DNA from: Chryseobacterium phosphatilyticum
Lineage (GTDB): Bacteria > Bacteroidota > Bacteroidia > Flavobacteriales > Weeksellaceae
Assembly (NCBI RefSeq): GCF_002899825.2
Contig: NZ_PPED02000005.1
Span: 186,001 to 250,000, forward strand
DNA: 64,000 bases
Reading direction: 5' to 3'
The notes below the pieces were generated by a model. It made no database searches. It saw nothing but the letters and a program-made list of their open reading frames with translations, and was not told the DNA's origin. The position numbers and the translations under genes were made by a program. Of this stretch, positions 43,845 through 52,275 are shown piece by piece. Each line of letters opens with the position of its first letter. Position 1 is the stretch's first letter.

Positions 43845-44357
43845 TTATTTCTTTAGGTACCCTTCAAAAAACTTTTTCTGAGAATCAAAAGCAATATCTT
43901 CAAGATTGAGTTCCTGTAAAGGAATCCATACTGCTTCTGAGATCTCTGAAAGTTCAAGGTTTACCTCAAACTTTTCCGAAACATTGTATTCATAAAAAAG
44001 ATCAATGGTATTGTAATCAATCTCTTTGTATTGATAAATGTTGGGAAGACTTGTAAGGTAGGTCAGGTTTGAAATATCAATATCCAGCTGAAGTTCTTCA
44101 AAAAGCTCTCTTTTACACGTTTCTTCGGCACTTTCTTTTGGGTCTACAAATCCTCCTGCCAGATCCAGTTTTCCCTTTTTAGGATCCCTGTTTCTTCGGG
44201 TAAGATAGATTTCTTCACCACACCTGATGACTACGGCCACCGCTCCTGCTACATTATTATAAAGTGTAAAACCACATTCGGGACAGCTCCATTTCTTTTC
44301 CCCATCCCAATGCAGAGATTCTTTGCCACAGCTTGGGCAATATTTCAATAATTTCAT
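43845..44357 (-). CDS. NUDIX hydrolase with N-terminal zinc ribbon
   Basis: A 170-residue protein. The zinc ribbon is CPSC-x15-CPEC near the N-terminus. The Nudix box GGFVDPKESAEETCKRELFE follows, with the usual GX5EX7REUXEE spacing. The architecture resembles NADH pyrophosphatase NudC and related enzymes, but it is shorter than NudC. The substrate is unknown. It is 3 bp downstream of the xerD-like gene. Confidence 0.92.
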   Translation of the reverse strand: MKLLKYCPSCGKESLHWDGEKKWSCPECGFTLYNNVAGAVAVVIRCGEEIYLTRRNRDPKKGKLDLAGGFVDPKESAEETCKRELFEELQLDIDISNLTYLTSLPNIYQYKEIDYNTIDLFYEYNVSEKFEVNLELSEISEAVWIPLQELNLEDIAFDSQKKFFEGYLKK

Positions 44358-44360
44358 TTG

Positions 44361-45275
44361 TTATTGAGTAACATTAATATTTCTCGGGTGATAACTCAAA
44401 ATAACATCTCTTAATTCTTCAGTTTTCAGGTGAGTATAGATTTCCGTAGTGGTAATACTGGAGTGTCCCAGCATTTCCTGAATATAACGAAGATCTGCAC
44501 CGTTTTGCAACAAATGCGTCGCAAAGGAATGTCTGAATGTGTGTGGAGATATTTTCTTGTTGACCCCTGCTTTGTCAGTAAGTTCTTTAATAATAAGAAA
44601 TACAATTACTCTTGACATGGAAGTACCACGGCTGTTTAAGAATAAAGTGTCTTCATATTTTTTATTGATTTTACCTTTAGATCTTACCTCTTTGATATAA
44701 CTCTCCAACATTTCTGCCGTATAATCAGCCAAAGGAACGAAACGGGTTTTGTTTCCTTTTCCGTGGATTTTAATATACTGTTCTTTGAAGTTGATGTTTG
44801 ATATTTTCAAATCAATCAGCTCAGAAACGCGGAGTCCGCAACCATACAATACTTCAATGATGCAATGGTTTCTTTTACCAAGATCAGTATTGATTTCAAT
44901 GGCGGCAATAATTCTGTTGATATCAGGTAAACTTAAGGTATCAGGTAGATACAACCCTAGTTTAGGGCCTTCAAGTAACGCTGCGGGATTATCCTCACGA
45001 AATTCATCCTCAAGAAGAAATTTGAAAAAGGCTTTTATGGAAGATATCCACCTTGCCTGAGACCTTTCACTGAATTTCTGTTTTGAAAGATTGAAAATGT
45101 ATTCCTGCAGGTTTTCATAACCGATAGAGTCTGGGCCGACGTTTGCCAGATCTTCTTCTGCGTAATCTTTTAGTTTTTTAATATCCCGAACATAAGCGTC
45201 GAGAGTATTGTCTGAAAAATTTCTTTCGAAACGAAGAAATATTTCAAAATCTTTGATCTTTTCATCCCAAGTCAT
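44361..45275 (-). CDS. xerD: Tyrosine recombinase XerD
   Basis: A 304-residue site-specific recombinase with an N-terminal SAM-like core-binding domain (FLRFERNFSDNTLDAYVRDI) and a catalytic domain. Catalytic residues are the Arg of GCGLRVSEL, HxxR in PHTFRHSFATH, the His of LGHSSITTTEIYTH and its Tyr nucleophile. Length matches XerC/XerD of chromosome dimer resolution. No phage or transposon genes are nearby, which favours the housekeeping role. It lies between the dCMP deaminase and NUDIX genes in a compact minus-strand run. Confidence 0.93.
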   Translation of the reverse strand: MTWDEKIKDFEIFLRFERNFSDNTLDAYVRDIKKLKDYAEEDLANVGPDSIGYENLQEYIFNLSKQKFSERSQARWISSIKAFFKFLLEDEFREDNPAALLEGPKLGLYLPDTLSLPDINRIIAAIEINTDLGKRNHCIIEVLYGCGLRVSELIDLKISNINFKEQYIKIHGKGNKTRFVPLADYTAEMLESYIKEVRSKGKINKKYEDTLFLNSRGTSMSRVIVFLIIKELTDKAGVNKKISPHTFRHSFATHLLQNGADLRYIQEMLGHSSITTTEIYTHLKTEELRDVILSYHPRNINVTQ

Positions 45276-45281
45276 TTGTGC

Positions 45282-45704
45282 TTATTTTTTTAGTTCACAG
45301 TCCGATATTTGTTCTATTTCAATATTATGGTTTCTCAGGAACGATATCCCATCATCGTCCGAATACTCATTGATATACACCAGTCTTGTAATTCCCGCCT
45401 GCAAAATGAGCTTACTACACTCTTTGCATGGTGACAGCGTTAGATATAACGTTGCTCCTTTTGCAGATTGAGTAGAAGCAGCCAGCTTTAAAATAGCATT
45501 AGCTTCCGCATGCAATACGTACCAGTGCGTTTTTCCCTCTTCATCTTCACAGCAGTTTTCGAATCCCGAAGGAGTCCCGTTGTAGCCATCTGAAATAATC
45601 ATCCTATCTTTTACGATAAGAGCTCCTACCTGTTTTCTCTTACAGTAGGAGAGTTTTGCCCATTCCTGGGCCATTTTTAGATAAGCCTTGTCAAACTTAT
45701 TCAT
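45282..45704 (-). CDS. Deoxycytidylate deaminase (ComEB-like)
   Basis: A 140-residue zinc-dependent deaminase. The HAEANAI motif (zinc His and catalytic Glu) and SPCKECSKL (PCxxC zinc cysteines) are present. The extra MIISDGYNGTPSGFENC segment with its additional cysteines is typical of dCMP deaminases. It makes dUMP for dTMP synthesis. It is 6 bp upstream of xerD on the same strand. Confidence 0.94.
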   Translation of the reverse strand: MNKFDKAYLKMAQEWAKLSYCKRKQVGALIVKDRMIISDGYNGTPSGFENCCEDEEGKTHWYVLHAEANAILKLAASTQSAKGATLYLTLSPCKECSKLILQAGITRLVYINEYSDDDGISFLRNHNIEIEQISDCELKK

Positions 45705-45755
45705 ACCGCAGCATCAGTTTTTGTCGAAATAATTTGGATTAAAAGTTTTGAAAGT

Positions 45756-46523
45756 TTAGAAGTTAGGCTTTCTTTTCTCAAGGAAAGCTGTTACTCCTTC
45801 TTTCTTATCGTCCATTTCAAAAAGTTCTCCGAAATACTTGATTTCAGTTTCAAAACCTTTATCCGTGTCCGATAGATTCACGGCGTTTATCGCCTTGGAT
45901 ATTGCCATTGGTGAATTGTGGGCAATCGTGTTCGCTAATTCTTTCGTTTTGGTTAATAATTCTTGAATAGGGTATACTTCATTCACCAATCCGATCTCTT
46001 TTGCTTTTTGAGCAACGATCATTTTGGCTGAGAAGATCATTTCGTTGGCAATACCTTTTCCTACAAGCTTCGGAAGCCTTTGAGTTCCTCCGTACCCCGG
46101 GATAAGTCCCAAAGTTACTTCCGGAAGCCCTAATCTGGCGTTCTCCGATGCATATCTGATATGGCATGCCATGGCAAGTTCTAATCCTCCACCCAGAGCA
46201 AAACCGTTTACGGCTGCAATAACGGGTTTAGGCATATTTTCTATTTTGTTGAACAAACTATTTTGTCCGTTTCTCGCTAATTCCTCAGCTCTTTCCTGTC
46301 CGAAATCACTGAATTCTTTGATGTCAGCACCAGCTACAAAAGACTTTTCTCCGCTTCCTGTAAGAATGATTACTCTGCAGGAATTGTCTGAAGAAAGCTC
46401 ATCCAGGGCAGTACTGATCTCCTGAATTGTTTTTGCATTTAATGCATTTAAACTCTCAGGTCTATTTATAGTAATGATAGATAATTTATCTTCCTTTTTT
46501 AATAATATATTTTCGTAACTCAT
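45756..46523 (-). CDS. Enoyl-CoA hydratase/isomerase family protein
   Basis: A 255-residue crotonase-fold enzyme. Motifs are INRPESLNALNAKT, the oxyanion-hole AGADIKEF, NGFALGGGLELAMACH, and the catalytic-Glu segment ARLGLPEVTLGLIPGYGGTQ with both Glu residues seen in true hydratases. It acts in fatty acid or amino acid breakdown. No other beta-oxidation gene is adjacent. Confidence 0.93.
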   Translation of the reverse strand: MSYENILLKKEDKLSIITINRPESLNALNAKTIQEISTALDELSSDNSCRVIILTGSGEKSFVAGADIKEFSDFGQERAEELARNGQNSLFNKIENMPKPVIAAVNGFALGGGLELAMACHIRYASENARLGLPEVTLGLIPGYGGTQRLPKLVGKGIANEMIFSAKMIVAQKAKEIGLVNEVYPIQELLTKTKELANTIAHNSPMAISKAINAVNLSDTDKGFETEIKYFGELFEMDDKKEGVTAFLEKRKPNF

Positions 46524-46569
46524 TTTTCCACTTTAAAATATCATCCCTTGCAAATTATGAATTTTTTAC

Positions 46570-46609
46570 AAAAAAAAGGAAAAAATATTATTTTTTTTTC
46601 CTTTTTTTT
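46570..46609 (-). terminator. Terminator of the catalase gene
   Basis: A long A/T stem (A8-GG-A6 with T10-CC-T8, loop of about 5 nt) lies 20 bp beyond the catalase stop and runs into a T-rich tract on the minus strand. Confidence 0.75.
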
Positions 46610-46628
46610 ATTTTATTGTTCAATCTGA

Positions 46629-48116
46629 TTATTTAGAGTGATTCATCATATTTGCATCAATATTGACATTTAGTTGAGAAGCTACTTTCATGCCAAGTTC
46701 TATATTGGCGCGGAAAAAGTGACATAATTGTCTGTTGATAATCTCATCTTTCTTAGGACCGCTGATGCCTTTCATGCTTCCGACAATATTTTTGATCAGA
46801 TGATCCCGCTCTTCAGCATTCATTGCTTTTGAATACAATAATCCTGGTTGAGTATAATGATCACTGTCATTCTCATTTCTGTTGTAGTTGGCGACATGAG
46901 CACTGTCTAGCTCATATTCAAAATTTTTGTACGATGCATCTGCCTGGGTGTCATCAAAGCTATTCGGGAAATAATTGGGCTTATCCTGATATTGGCTTGA
47001 ATCTGCCATATAGCCATCTCTCTGGTAATTATTGACAGCGAAAGGACATCTGTTTACTTCCAGGTGGTGGGCATTGACTCCCACTCTGTATCGGTGGGCA
47101 TCCGGATATGAAAATAATCTTCCCTGAAGCATTTTGTCAGGTGAAAAACTGATTCCGTTGATGAGGTTGCTTGGTGAAAAGGTAGATTGCTCAACATGAG
47201 CAAAGTAATTCACAGGAATCTCATTCAGCTCCATTTCTCCTACCTCAATCAAAGGAAAATCATCATGGAACCATACTTTAGTGACATCAAAAGGGTTCCA
47301 TCTGAAGTCTTTTGCCTCCTCTTCCGTCATTACCTGGATGTACAATGTCCATTTTGGAAAATCTCCATTTTCAATAGCATTGCAAAGATCTTCCTGGGCA
47401 AAGTCAGGATTTTCTCCTGACATCTTTACAGCCTCTTCATCAGTGAAATTTTTTACTCCCTGTTTCGTTTTGAAATGAAACTTGACCCATATTCTTTCAT
47501 TCTTATCATTAATCATAGAGAAAGTATGAGATCCGAAGCCATGCATATGTCTGTAACCGTAAGGAGTTCCTCTGTCTGACATTAAAATAAGTACCTGGTG
47601 AAGAGATTCTGGATTTAAGCTCCAGAAATCCCACATCATGGTGGCACTTTTTAAATTGGTTTTTGGAACTCTTTTTTGGGTATGGATAAAGTCCGGGAAT
47701 TTTTTGGCATCTTTAATAAAGAATACCGGAGTATTATTTCCTACAAGATCCCAGTTTCCATCTTCTGTATAAAATTTTAATGCAAAACCTCTTGGGTCTC
47801 TTGCGGTATCTGCACTTCCTTTTTCTCCTCCAACCGTAGAGAATCTCGCAAACATTCTGCATGAGTTTCCTACTTTTGAAAATAATTTTGCTTTAGTATA
47901 CTGGCTGATATCATGCGTTACGGTGAATGTTCCGTAAGCTCCACTTCCTTTGGCGTGTACAATTCTTTCAGGAATTCTTTCCCTAACGAAATGGGCTAGG
48001 TTTTCCTGTAGAACAAAATCCTGCAGCAATACCGGGCCTCTTGGTCCTACCGTCTGGGAATCCTGATGCTCAAAATAAGGCGCGCCGTTACTTAACGTTA
48101 ATTTTTTAGAATCCAT
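46629..48116 (-). CDS. katA: Monofunctional haem catalase (small-subunit type)
   Basis: A 495-residue catalase that decomposes hydrogen peroxide. The start GAPYFEHQDSQTVGPRGPVL, catalytic His in RIVHAKGSGAYGTF, Asn in DLVGNNTPVFF, and haem-ligand Tyr in RLFSYPDAHRYRVG are all seen. Length fits clade 3. It is divergent from an oxyR homologue across 129 bp, the classical arrangement for peroxide-induced control. Confidence 0.97.
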   Translation of the reverse strand: MDSKKLTLSNGAPYFEHQDSQTVGPRGPVLLQDFVLQENLAHFVRERIPERIVHAKGSGAYGTFTVTHDISQYTKAKLFSKVGNSCRMFARFSTVGGEKGSADTARDPRGFALKFYTEDGNWDLVGNNTPVFFIKDAKKFPDFIHTQKRVPKTNLKSATMMWDFWSLNPESLHQVLILMSDRGTPYGYRHMHGFGSHTFSMINDKNERIWVKFHFKTKQGVKNFTDEEAVKMSGENPDFAQEDLCNAIENGDFPKWTLYIQVMTEEEAKDFRWNPFDVTKVWFHDDFPLIEVGEMELNEIPVNYFAHVEQSTFSPSNLINGISFSPDKMLQGRLFSYPDAHRYRVGVNAHHLEVNRCPFAVNNYQRDGYMADSSQYQDKPNYFPNSFDDTQADASYKNFEYELDSAHVANYNRNENDSDHYTQPGLLYSKAMNAEERDHLIKNIVGSMKGISGPKKDEIINRQLCHFFRANIELGMKVASQLNVNIDANMMNHSK

Positions 48117-48196
48117 ATTGATGATTTGAATAATTGTTTTCTATTTCTAAATACCACTGTAAAGGTAAGGATTATCAAATTTACCTGAATTTTTAA

Positions 48197-48225
48197 TTGC
48201 TTATAACAAAAACATCATATCTTTG
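48197..48225 (+). promoter_or_regulatory. Promoter of oxyR
   Basis: TTG (48197-48199) and TATCTTTG (48218-48225) are 18 bp apart, close to the Bacteroidota promoter pattern. The start codon is 20 bp downstream. Confidence 0.6.
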
Positions 48226-48245
48226 TAATAGATAATATTAATCAA

Positions 48246-49196
48246 ATGAACATTCAGCAACTGGAATATCTTATCGCTGTCGATAAGTATAAACATTTTG
48301 GCAAAGCAGCTCAGGCATGCTTCATTACTCAGCCTACGTTAAGTGCTATGATACAGAAATTTGAGGACGAACTGGATGTGAAAGTTTTTGATAGAACAAC
48401 ACACCCGATTCGTACTACAGATGTGGGACTTCAGATCATTGATCAGGCAAAGGTGATCATAGAATCTGTCAATGAGTTGAAAAACAAAGCCAATCTTTTG
48501 AATAATATTTTAGGGGGTACGCTGAACCTGGGAATCATCCCTACAGTTTCTTCTTTTATCCTGCCTACAGAGATCTTTAAGTTCCTTGAAGAGAATCCGA
48601 AGATTCAGATGAATGTAAAAGAAATGACAACGGATAATATCATTAAGGCTTTAAAAGCCGGAGAACTGGATGCCGGGATTATCTCAACACCTTATGATAC
48701 TGCCAATGAATTTTATCAGGACTTCTTATTCAATGAAGAATTAATGATTTACAGCTCTAACACTGAGGCCAATAAAAAGAATTCTTATATTATTCCGGAA
48801 GAGCTTAATGTAGAAAAAGTGTGGTTGCTTGAAGAAGGAAACTGTTTGAGAAATCAGTTCGAAAATATTTGCCACCTTAAAGAGAATACTTTAAAACCTA
48901 AAAATCTTGACTTCCTGGCTTCTAATATCCAGACTTTGGTGCACATGGTAGACAAAGTAGGAGGAATAAGTATTCTGCCTGAGCTGGCGTTAAGCCAACT
49001 TTCAGAAGAACAGAAAAAGAATGTCTTCAGATTCAAAAAACCTTTCCCATACAGAGAGATCAGTATTATTTATTATAAGCCGACTTTTAAGCAGAAAATC
49101 ATTGATGAATTATCCCATTCAATCAAAAATTCTTTACAACTTAAATTGAATTATCACGAAAGTCCGAAAGAATTTGTAAGCATAAAGCCACAATAA
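48246..49196 (+). CDS. oxyR: LysR-type peroxide regulator OxyR
   Basis: A 316-residue regulator with an N-terminal winged helix (KAAQACFITQPTLSAMIQKF) and a substrate-binding-like domain. The redox pair is conserved: Cys200 and Cys209 in EEGNCLRNQFENICHL, with the same 9-residue spacing as Cys199 and Cys208 of E. coli OxyR. It should sense hydrogen peroxide by disulfide formation. It is divergent from katA, its probable target. Confidence 0.96.
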   Translation: MNIQQLEYLIAVDKYKHFGKAAQACFITQPTLSAMIQKFEDELDVKVFDRTTHPIRTTDVGLQIIDQAKVIIESVNELKNKANLLNNILGGTLNLGIIPTVSSFILPTEIFKFLEENPKIQMNVKEMTTDNIIKALKAGELDAGIISTPYDTANEFYQDFLFNEELMIYSSNTEANKKNSYIIPEELNVEKVWLLEEGNCLRNQFENICHLKENTLKPKNLDFLASNIQTLVHMVDKVGGISILPELALSQLSEEQKKNVFRFKKPFPYREISIIYYKPTFKQKIIDELSHSIKNSLQLKLNYHESPKEFVSIKPQ

Positions 49197-49260
49197 AAGA
49201 AAGGCTTTAAAGTGAGATAAATCATTAATTTAAAGAAAATTATAATTAATAAACAAAATT

Positions 49261-49292
49261 TTTGAGTATTAAGAAAATAGTGCTTAAATTTG
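49261..49292 (+). promoter_or_regulatory. Promoter of metK
   Basis: TTTG (49261-49264) and TAAATTTG (49285-49292) are 20 bp apart, a full match to the Bacteroidota pattern. The RNA would begin around 49300, just ahead of the SAM-II-like element. Confidence 0.7.
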
Positions 49293-49300
49293 CTGACGTT

Positions 49301-49362
49301 TATTAACGAGGAAAAATTTGACCTGATTGCAACCTCTATAAAAATATGCTAAAACAGTATTC
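49301..49362 (+). promoter_or_regulatory. SAM-II-like riboswitch upstream of metK, candidate
   Basis: GAGG (49308-49311) pairs with CCTC (49333-49336) around a loop with AATTTGACCTGATTGCAA. After the stem come an A-rich linker and TGCTAAAAC. This order (stem, TTT-A-CC-ATTGCA, stem, then GCTAAAA) is that of the SAM-II fold. A CTG in the loop could pair with CAG at 49355-49357 as the pseudoknot. The element sits immediately after the predicted transcription start of the SAM synthetase gene, which fits feedback control. Assigned from memory of the consensus. Confidence 0.6.
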
Positions 49363-49432
49363 TTTTTTCGGGCCATATTATTCATGTTTTTCTTCGACAA
49401 TATATTTTTTAATCTAAAAAACAAAGAATAAT

Positions 49433-50713
49433 ATGTCTTATTTATTTACGTCTGAGTCAGTTTCAGAAGGACACCCGGATAAAATTGCAGATCAGATTTC
49501 GGATGCATTAATTGACAACTTTCTAGCATATGATAAAAATTCAAAAGTAGCATGTGAAACTCTTGTGACTACCGGACAGGTAGTGTTGGCAGGAGAAGTA
49601 AAATCTGATGCTTACCTTGATGTACAAACAATCGCCAGAGAAGTAATTAACGGAATCGGATATACAAAAGGAGAATATATGTTTAACGGAGATTCATGCG
49701 GTGTGATCTCTGCAATCCATGAGCAGTCTCCTGATATCAATCAGGGAGTTGACAGAGCTGTTATTGATGAATCTTTCGAGGCGAGAGCAAATGCACAGGG
49801 AGCAGGTGACCAGGGAATGATGTTTGGTTACGCTACAAATGAGACGGCAAACTATATGCCTCTTGCTTTAGATTTGGCACATACCATTCTTAAAGAACTT
49901 TCTGCTATCAGAAGAGAAAATAAAGAGATTACTTATCTTCGCCCTGATGCAAAGAGTCAGGTGACTATTGAATATTCTGATGATCACAAGCCCATCAGAA
50001 TTGACTCTATCGTAGTTTCTACACAGCACGATGATTTTGGAGCTGAAGAAGAAATGTTGAACAAAATCCGTGAGGATATTAAAAATATTCTGGTTCCCAG
50101 AGTTGTTGCACAACAGACTGAAGAAATCAAAGCCTTATTCAATGATCAGATCAAATATCACATCAATCCAACAGGTAAATTCGTAATCGGAGGACCTCAT
50201 GGTGATACTGGTCTTACAGGCAGAAAAATCATTGTTGATACTTACGGAGGAAAAGGAGCTCACGGTGGTGGTGCTTTCTCAGGAAAAGATCCTTCAAAAG
50301 TAGATAGAAGTGCTGCTTACGCAACAAGACATATTGCAAAGAATCTGGTAGCGGCAGGAGTTGCTGACGAAGTTTTAGTACAGGTTTCTTATGCAATCGG
50401 AGTTGCTGAGCCATGTGGTTTGTATATTAATACCTATGGAACAGCAAAAGTAGATCTTCATGATGGTGATATTGCTAAAAAAGTATCTGCTATTTTTGAT
50501 TTAAGACCTTATGCTATTGAGCAAAATCTGAAACTAAGAAACCCTATCTACCAGGAAACAGCTTCTTATGGTCACATGGGTAAAGAACATTATGTTGCAG
50601 ATAAGACATTCAATAAAGGCCATAAAAATGAGCTTACATTGAAAGATCTGGAATTCTTTACTTGGGAAAAATTAGACAAAGTAGAAGAAATTAAAGCCGC
50701 ATTCGGAATTTAA
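49433..50713 (+). CDS. metK: S-adenosylmethionine synthetase
   Basis: A 426-residue enzyme that makes SAM from methionine and ATP. Signatures are SVSEGHPDKIADQISDALID, GAGDQGMMFGYA, IGGPHGDTGLTGRKIIVDTYG, GGGAFSGKDPSKVDRSAAYA and the later KEHYVADKTF segment. Length is slightly above the E. coli enzyme. The likely SAM-responsive leader and its own terminator make it a single-gene transcript. Confidence 0.98.
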   Translation: MSYLFTSESVSEGHPDKIADQISDALIDNFLAYDKNSKVACETLVTTGQVVLAGEVKSDAYLDVQTIAREVINGIGYTKGEYMFNGDSCGVISAIHEQSPDINQGVDRAVIDESFEARANAQGAGDQGMMFGYATNETANYMPLALDLAHTILKELSAIRRENKEITYLRPDAKSQVTIEYSDDHKPIRIDSIVVSTQHDDFGAEEEMLNKIREDIKNILVPRVVAQQTEEIKALFNDQIKYHINPTGKFVIGGPHGDTGLTGRKIIVDTYGGKGAHGGGAFSGKDPSKVDRSAAYATRHIAKNLVAAGVADEVLVQVSYAIGVAEPCGLYINTYGTAKVDLHDGDIAKKVSAIFDLRPYAIEQNLKLRNPIYQETASYGHMGKEHYVADKTFNKGHKNELTLKDLEFFTWEKLDKVEEIKAAFGI

Positions 50714-50737
50714 TTTTTTCTTTACAGAATAAATGAG

Positions 50738-50769
50738 CTGCTTTATCTTCTGATAAGGCAGTTTTTTTT
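50738..50769 (+). terminator. Terminator of metK
   Basis: A 10-bp stem with one G-T pair (50738-50747 with 50752-50761) and a 4-nt loop is followed by eight T residues. Confidence 0.92.
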
Positions 50770-50795
50770 AATTTTACACTTTAATTAATTAAGAG

Positions 50796-51287
50796 ATGAT
50801 GAATTTTCGAACAGCAGTTGCAATACTTTCCCTTTTTTTTCTGGGCACACTTGTAAAGGCTCAATATACCATGCATAAAATGATTAGCGTGGGATATACT
50901 TACCAAAATCAGAGTTTTGGAGAATTAGGAGGTAAATTGCTTTTCCTGAAAAACGATGATGTAATTTACAGATTGGGAGGTTCTGCTCTGATGGGGGCTG
51001 CAGATTCCAGATTTGCTATTATGCCTAAACTTCAGGCTGATGTACTTCTTAATTTTGAGAAAAATGTAGATTTTTATCACTCTTACTACTTTCTGGTAGG
51101 GGCTGAAGGAACCAATAAATATATCGCTCCCAAAATAGGAGTAACCTTGTTTGGAATGCTGGACCTTACAGGAGGGTATGCCTTTCCTATTGGAGATACC
51201 CGTTTAAACGGTAAAGAAATGAAGGGACTGAATATTAATTTTACATTAAATATCCCTACAGTCTTCATTCATGACATGTTTAAGTGA
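50796..51287 (+). CDS. Small predicted outer-membrane beta-barrel protein, unknown
   Basis: A 163-residue protein with a signal peptide (MNFRTAVAILSLFFLGTLVKA). The mature part has alternating hydrophobic strands, Gly/Tyr-rich, such as ISVGYTYQNQSFGELGGKLL and KIGVTLFGMLDLTGGYAFPI, which suggests a small barrel. I do not recognise the family. It stands between metK and a sigma factor gene, with its own spacing. Confidence 0.72.
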   Translation: MMNFRTAVAILSLFFLGTLVKAQYTMHKMISVGYTYQNQSFGELGGKLLFLKNDDVIYRLGGSALMGAADSRFAIMPKLQADVLLNFEKNVDFYHSYYFLVGAEGTNKYIAPKIGVTLFGMLDLTGGYAFPIGDTRLNGKEMKGLNINFTLNIPTVFIHDMFK

Positions 51288-51482
51288 TTTTTTTTAAATT
51301 TTTATTGTGAAAATTTAATAATAGGTTAACAGTTATTAAAAAATTATTATATTTACATCATAATATAATTTGTACCAGCCTATCGAAGAGACTCTACTCT
51401 AAAACTGTTTTGTATTTACAGATAGAACCAGATGACATATCTGGAAGGATACCTGTCTACAAATGTTATATTGAGAAGAGTT

Positions 51483-52073
51483 ATGAAATCAAAATCGGAT
51501 AGTTTACTAATTTCGCTTTACCAGAAAGGTGATGAAGAAGCGTTATCAACCCTTATTCATCGCCATCAGAGAGAACTTTTTACATTCATTTTTTACAAAA
51601 TTAATGATGAAGATTTAGCCAACGATATTTTTCAGGATACTTTCATGAAGATTATTGTAATGCTGAAAGAAGGACGCTATAACGAAGAAGGCAAATTTAT
51701 TCTTTGGGCAAAAAGAATTTCTCACAATTTAATCATTGATCATTTCCGGTCAAAAGCCAAAAATATCAAAGTTTCTGAAACGACTTTTGAAACTGATGAA
51801 TATTCTATTTTTGATCTGATCAGGGAGCCTTCGGAAAACATTGAGGACCAGTTGGTGACCAATCAGATTCAGGAAGATTTGCTAAAAATGCTGCAATTTC
51901 TTCCGTTGAATCAGCAGGAGGTAATTAAATTAAGGTTTTTTGACGGACTAAGTTTCAAAGAAATTGCTGATCATACGGATATGAGTATTAATACCACATT
52001 AGGAAGAGTACGATATGCGCTGATCAACCTGAGAAAAATCATGGACGAAAATAACATAATATTAACCAGGTAA
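51483..52073 (+). CDS. ECF-type RNA polymerase sigma factor
   Basis: The start at MKSKSDSLLISLYQKGDE was chosen; an upstream ATG adds 17 residues without similarity to the family. Region 2 has DLANDIFQDTFMKI and WAKRISHNLIIDHFR; region 4 has LPLNQQEVIKLRFFDGLSFK and EIADHTDMSINTTLGRVRYA. No anti-sigma gene is adjacent. A tiny conserved-looking gene follows. Targets are unknown. Confidence 0.93.
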   Translation: MKSKSDSLLISLYQKGDEEALSTLIHRHQRELFTFIFYKINDEDLANDIFQDTFMKIIVMLKEGRYNEEGKFILWAKRISHNLIIDHFRSKAKNIKVSETTFETDEYSIFDLIREPSENIEDQLVTNQIQEDLLKMLQFLPLNQQEVIKLRFFDGLSFKEIADHTDMSINTTLGRVRYALINLRKIMDENNIILTR

Positions 52074-52120
52074 ATAATATTTCGTAAAATTTCACGTTTT
52101 AAGGAAAACATACTTCGCTT

Positions 52121-52255
52121 ATGAAAAAAAATGACTCCTTAAAAGTGAAAACTTTGAAACCTAAAAAGCAAACCATCGATTTTTTGCTCAATTTTTCTAA
52201 AAGTATTGAAATTGTGAAAAGCAAGAGCAAGAATTATCCTATTTCAAAAAATTAA
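52121..52255 (+). CDS. 44-residue basic protein downstream of the sigma factor
   Basis: A short gene (MKKNDSLKVKTLKPKKQTID, then FLLNFSKSIEIVKSKSKNY) starts 47 bp after the sigma factor stop. It is rich in lysine. Its central FLLNFSKS segment looks like an amphipathic helix and resembles small proteins encoded behind sigma factors in related genomes, as far as I recall. It could be a protein partner of the sigma factor or of RNA polymerase. That is speculative; the reading frame itself is credible. Confidence 0.65.
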   Translation: MKKNDSLKVKTLKPKKQTIDFLLNFSKSIEIVKSKSKNYPISKN

Positions 52256-52261
52256 AATTAT

Positions 52262-52269
52262 TAACTTTG
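52262..52269 (+). promoter_or_regulatory. -7 element for the YjjG-type gene
   Basis: TAACTTTG matches TAnnTTTG and ends 6 bp before the chosen ATG, so the transcript would be nearly leaderless. This supports the ATG at 52276 over upstream codons. Confidence 0.55.
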
Positions 52270-52275
52270 TGCTGT

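Noticed and set aside
44361..45275. Mobile-element integrase
   Set aside because: It sits among housekeeping genes, has no attachment-site repeats or phage genes nearby, and its length fits XerD.
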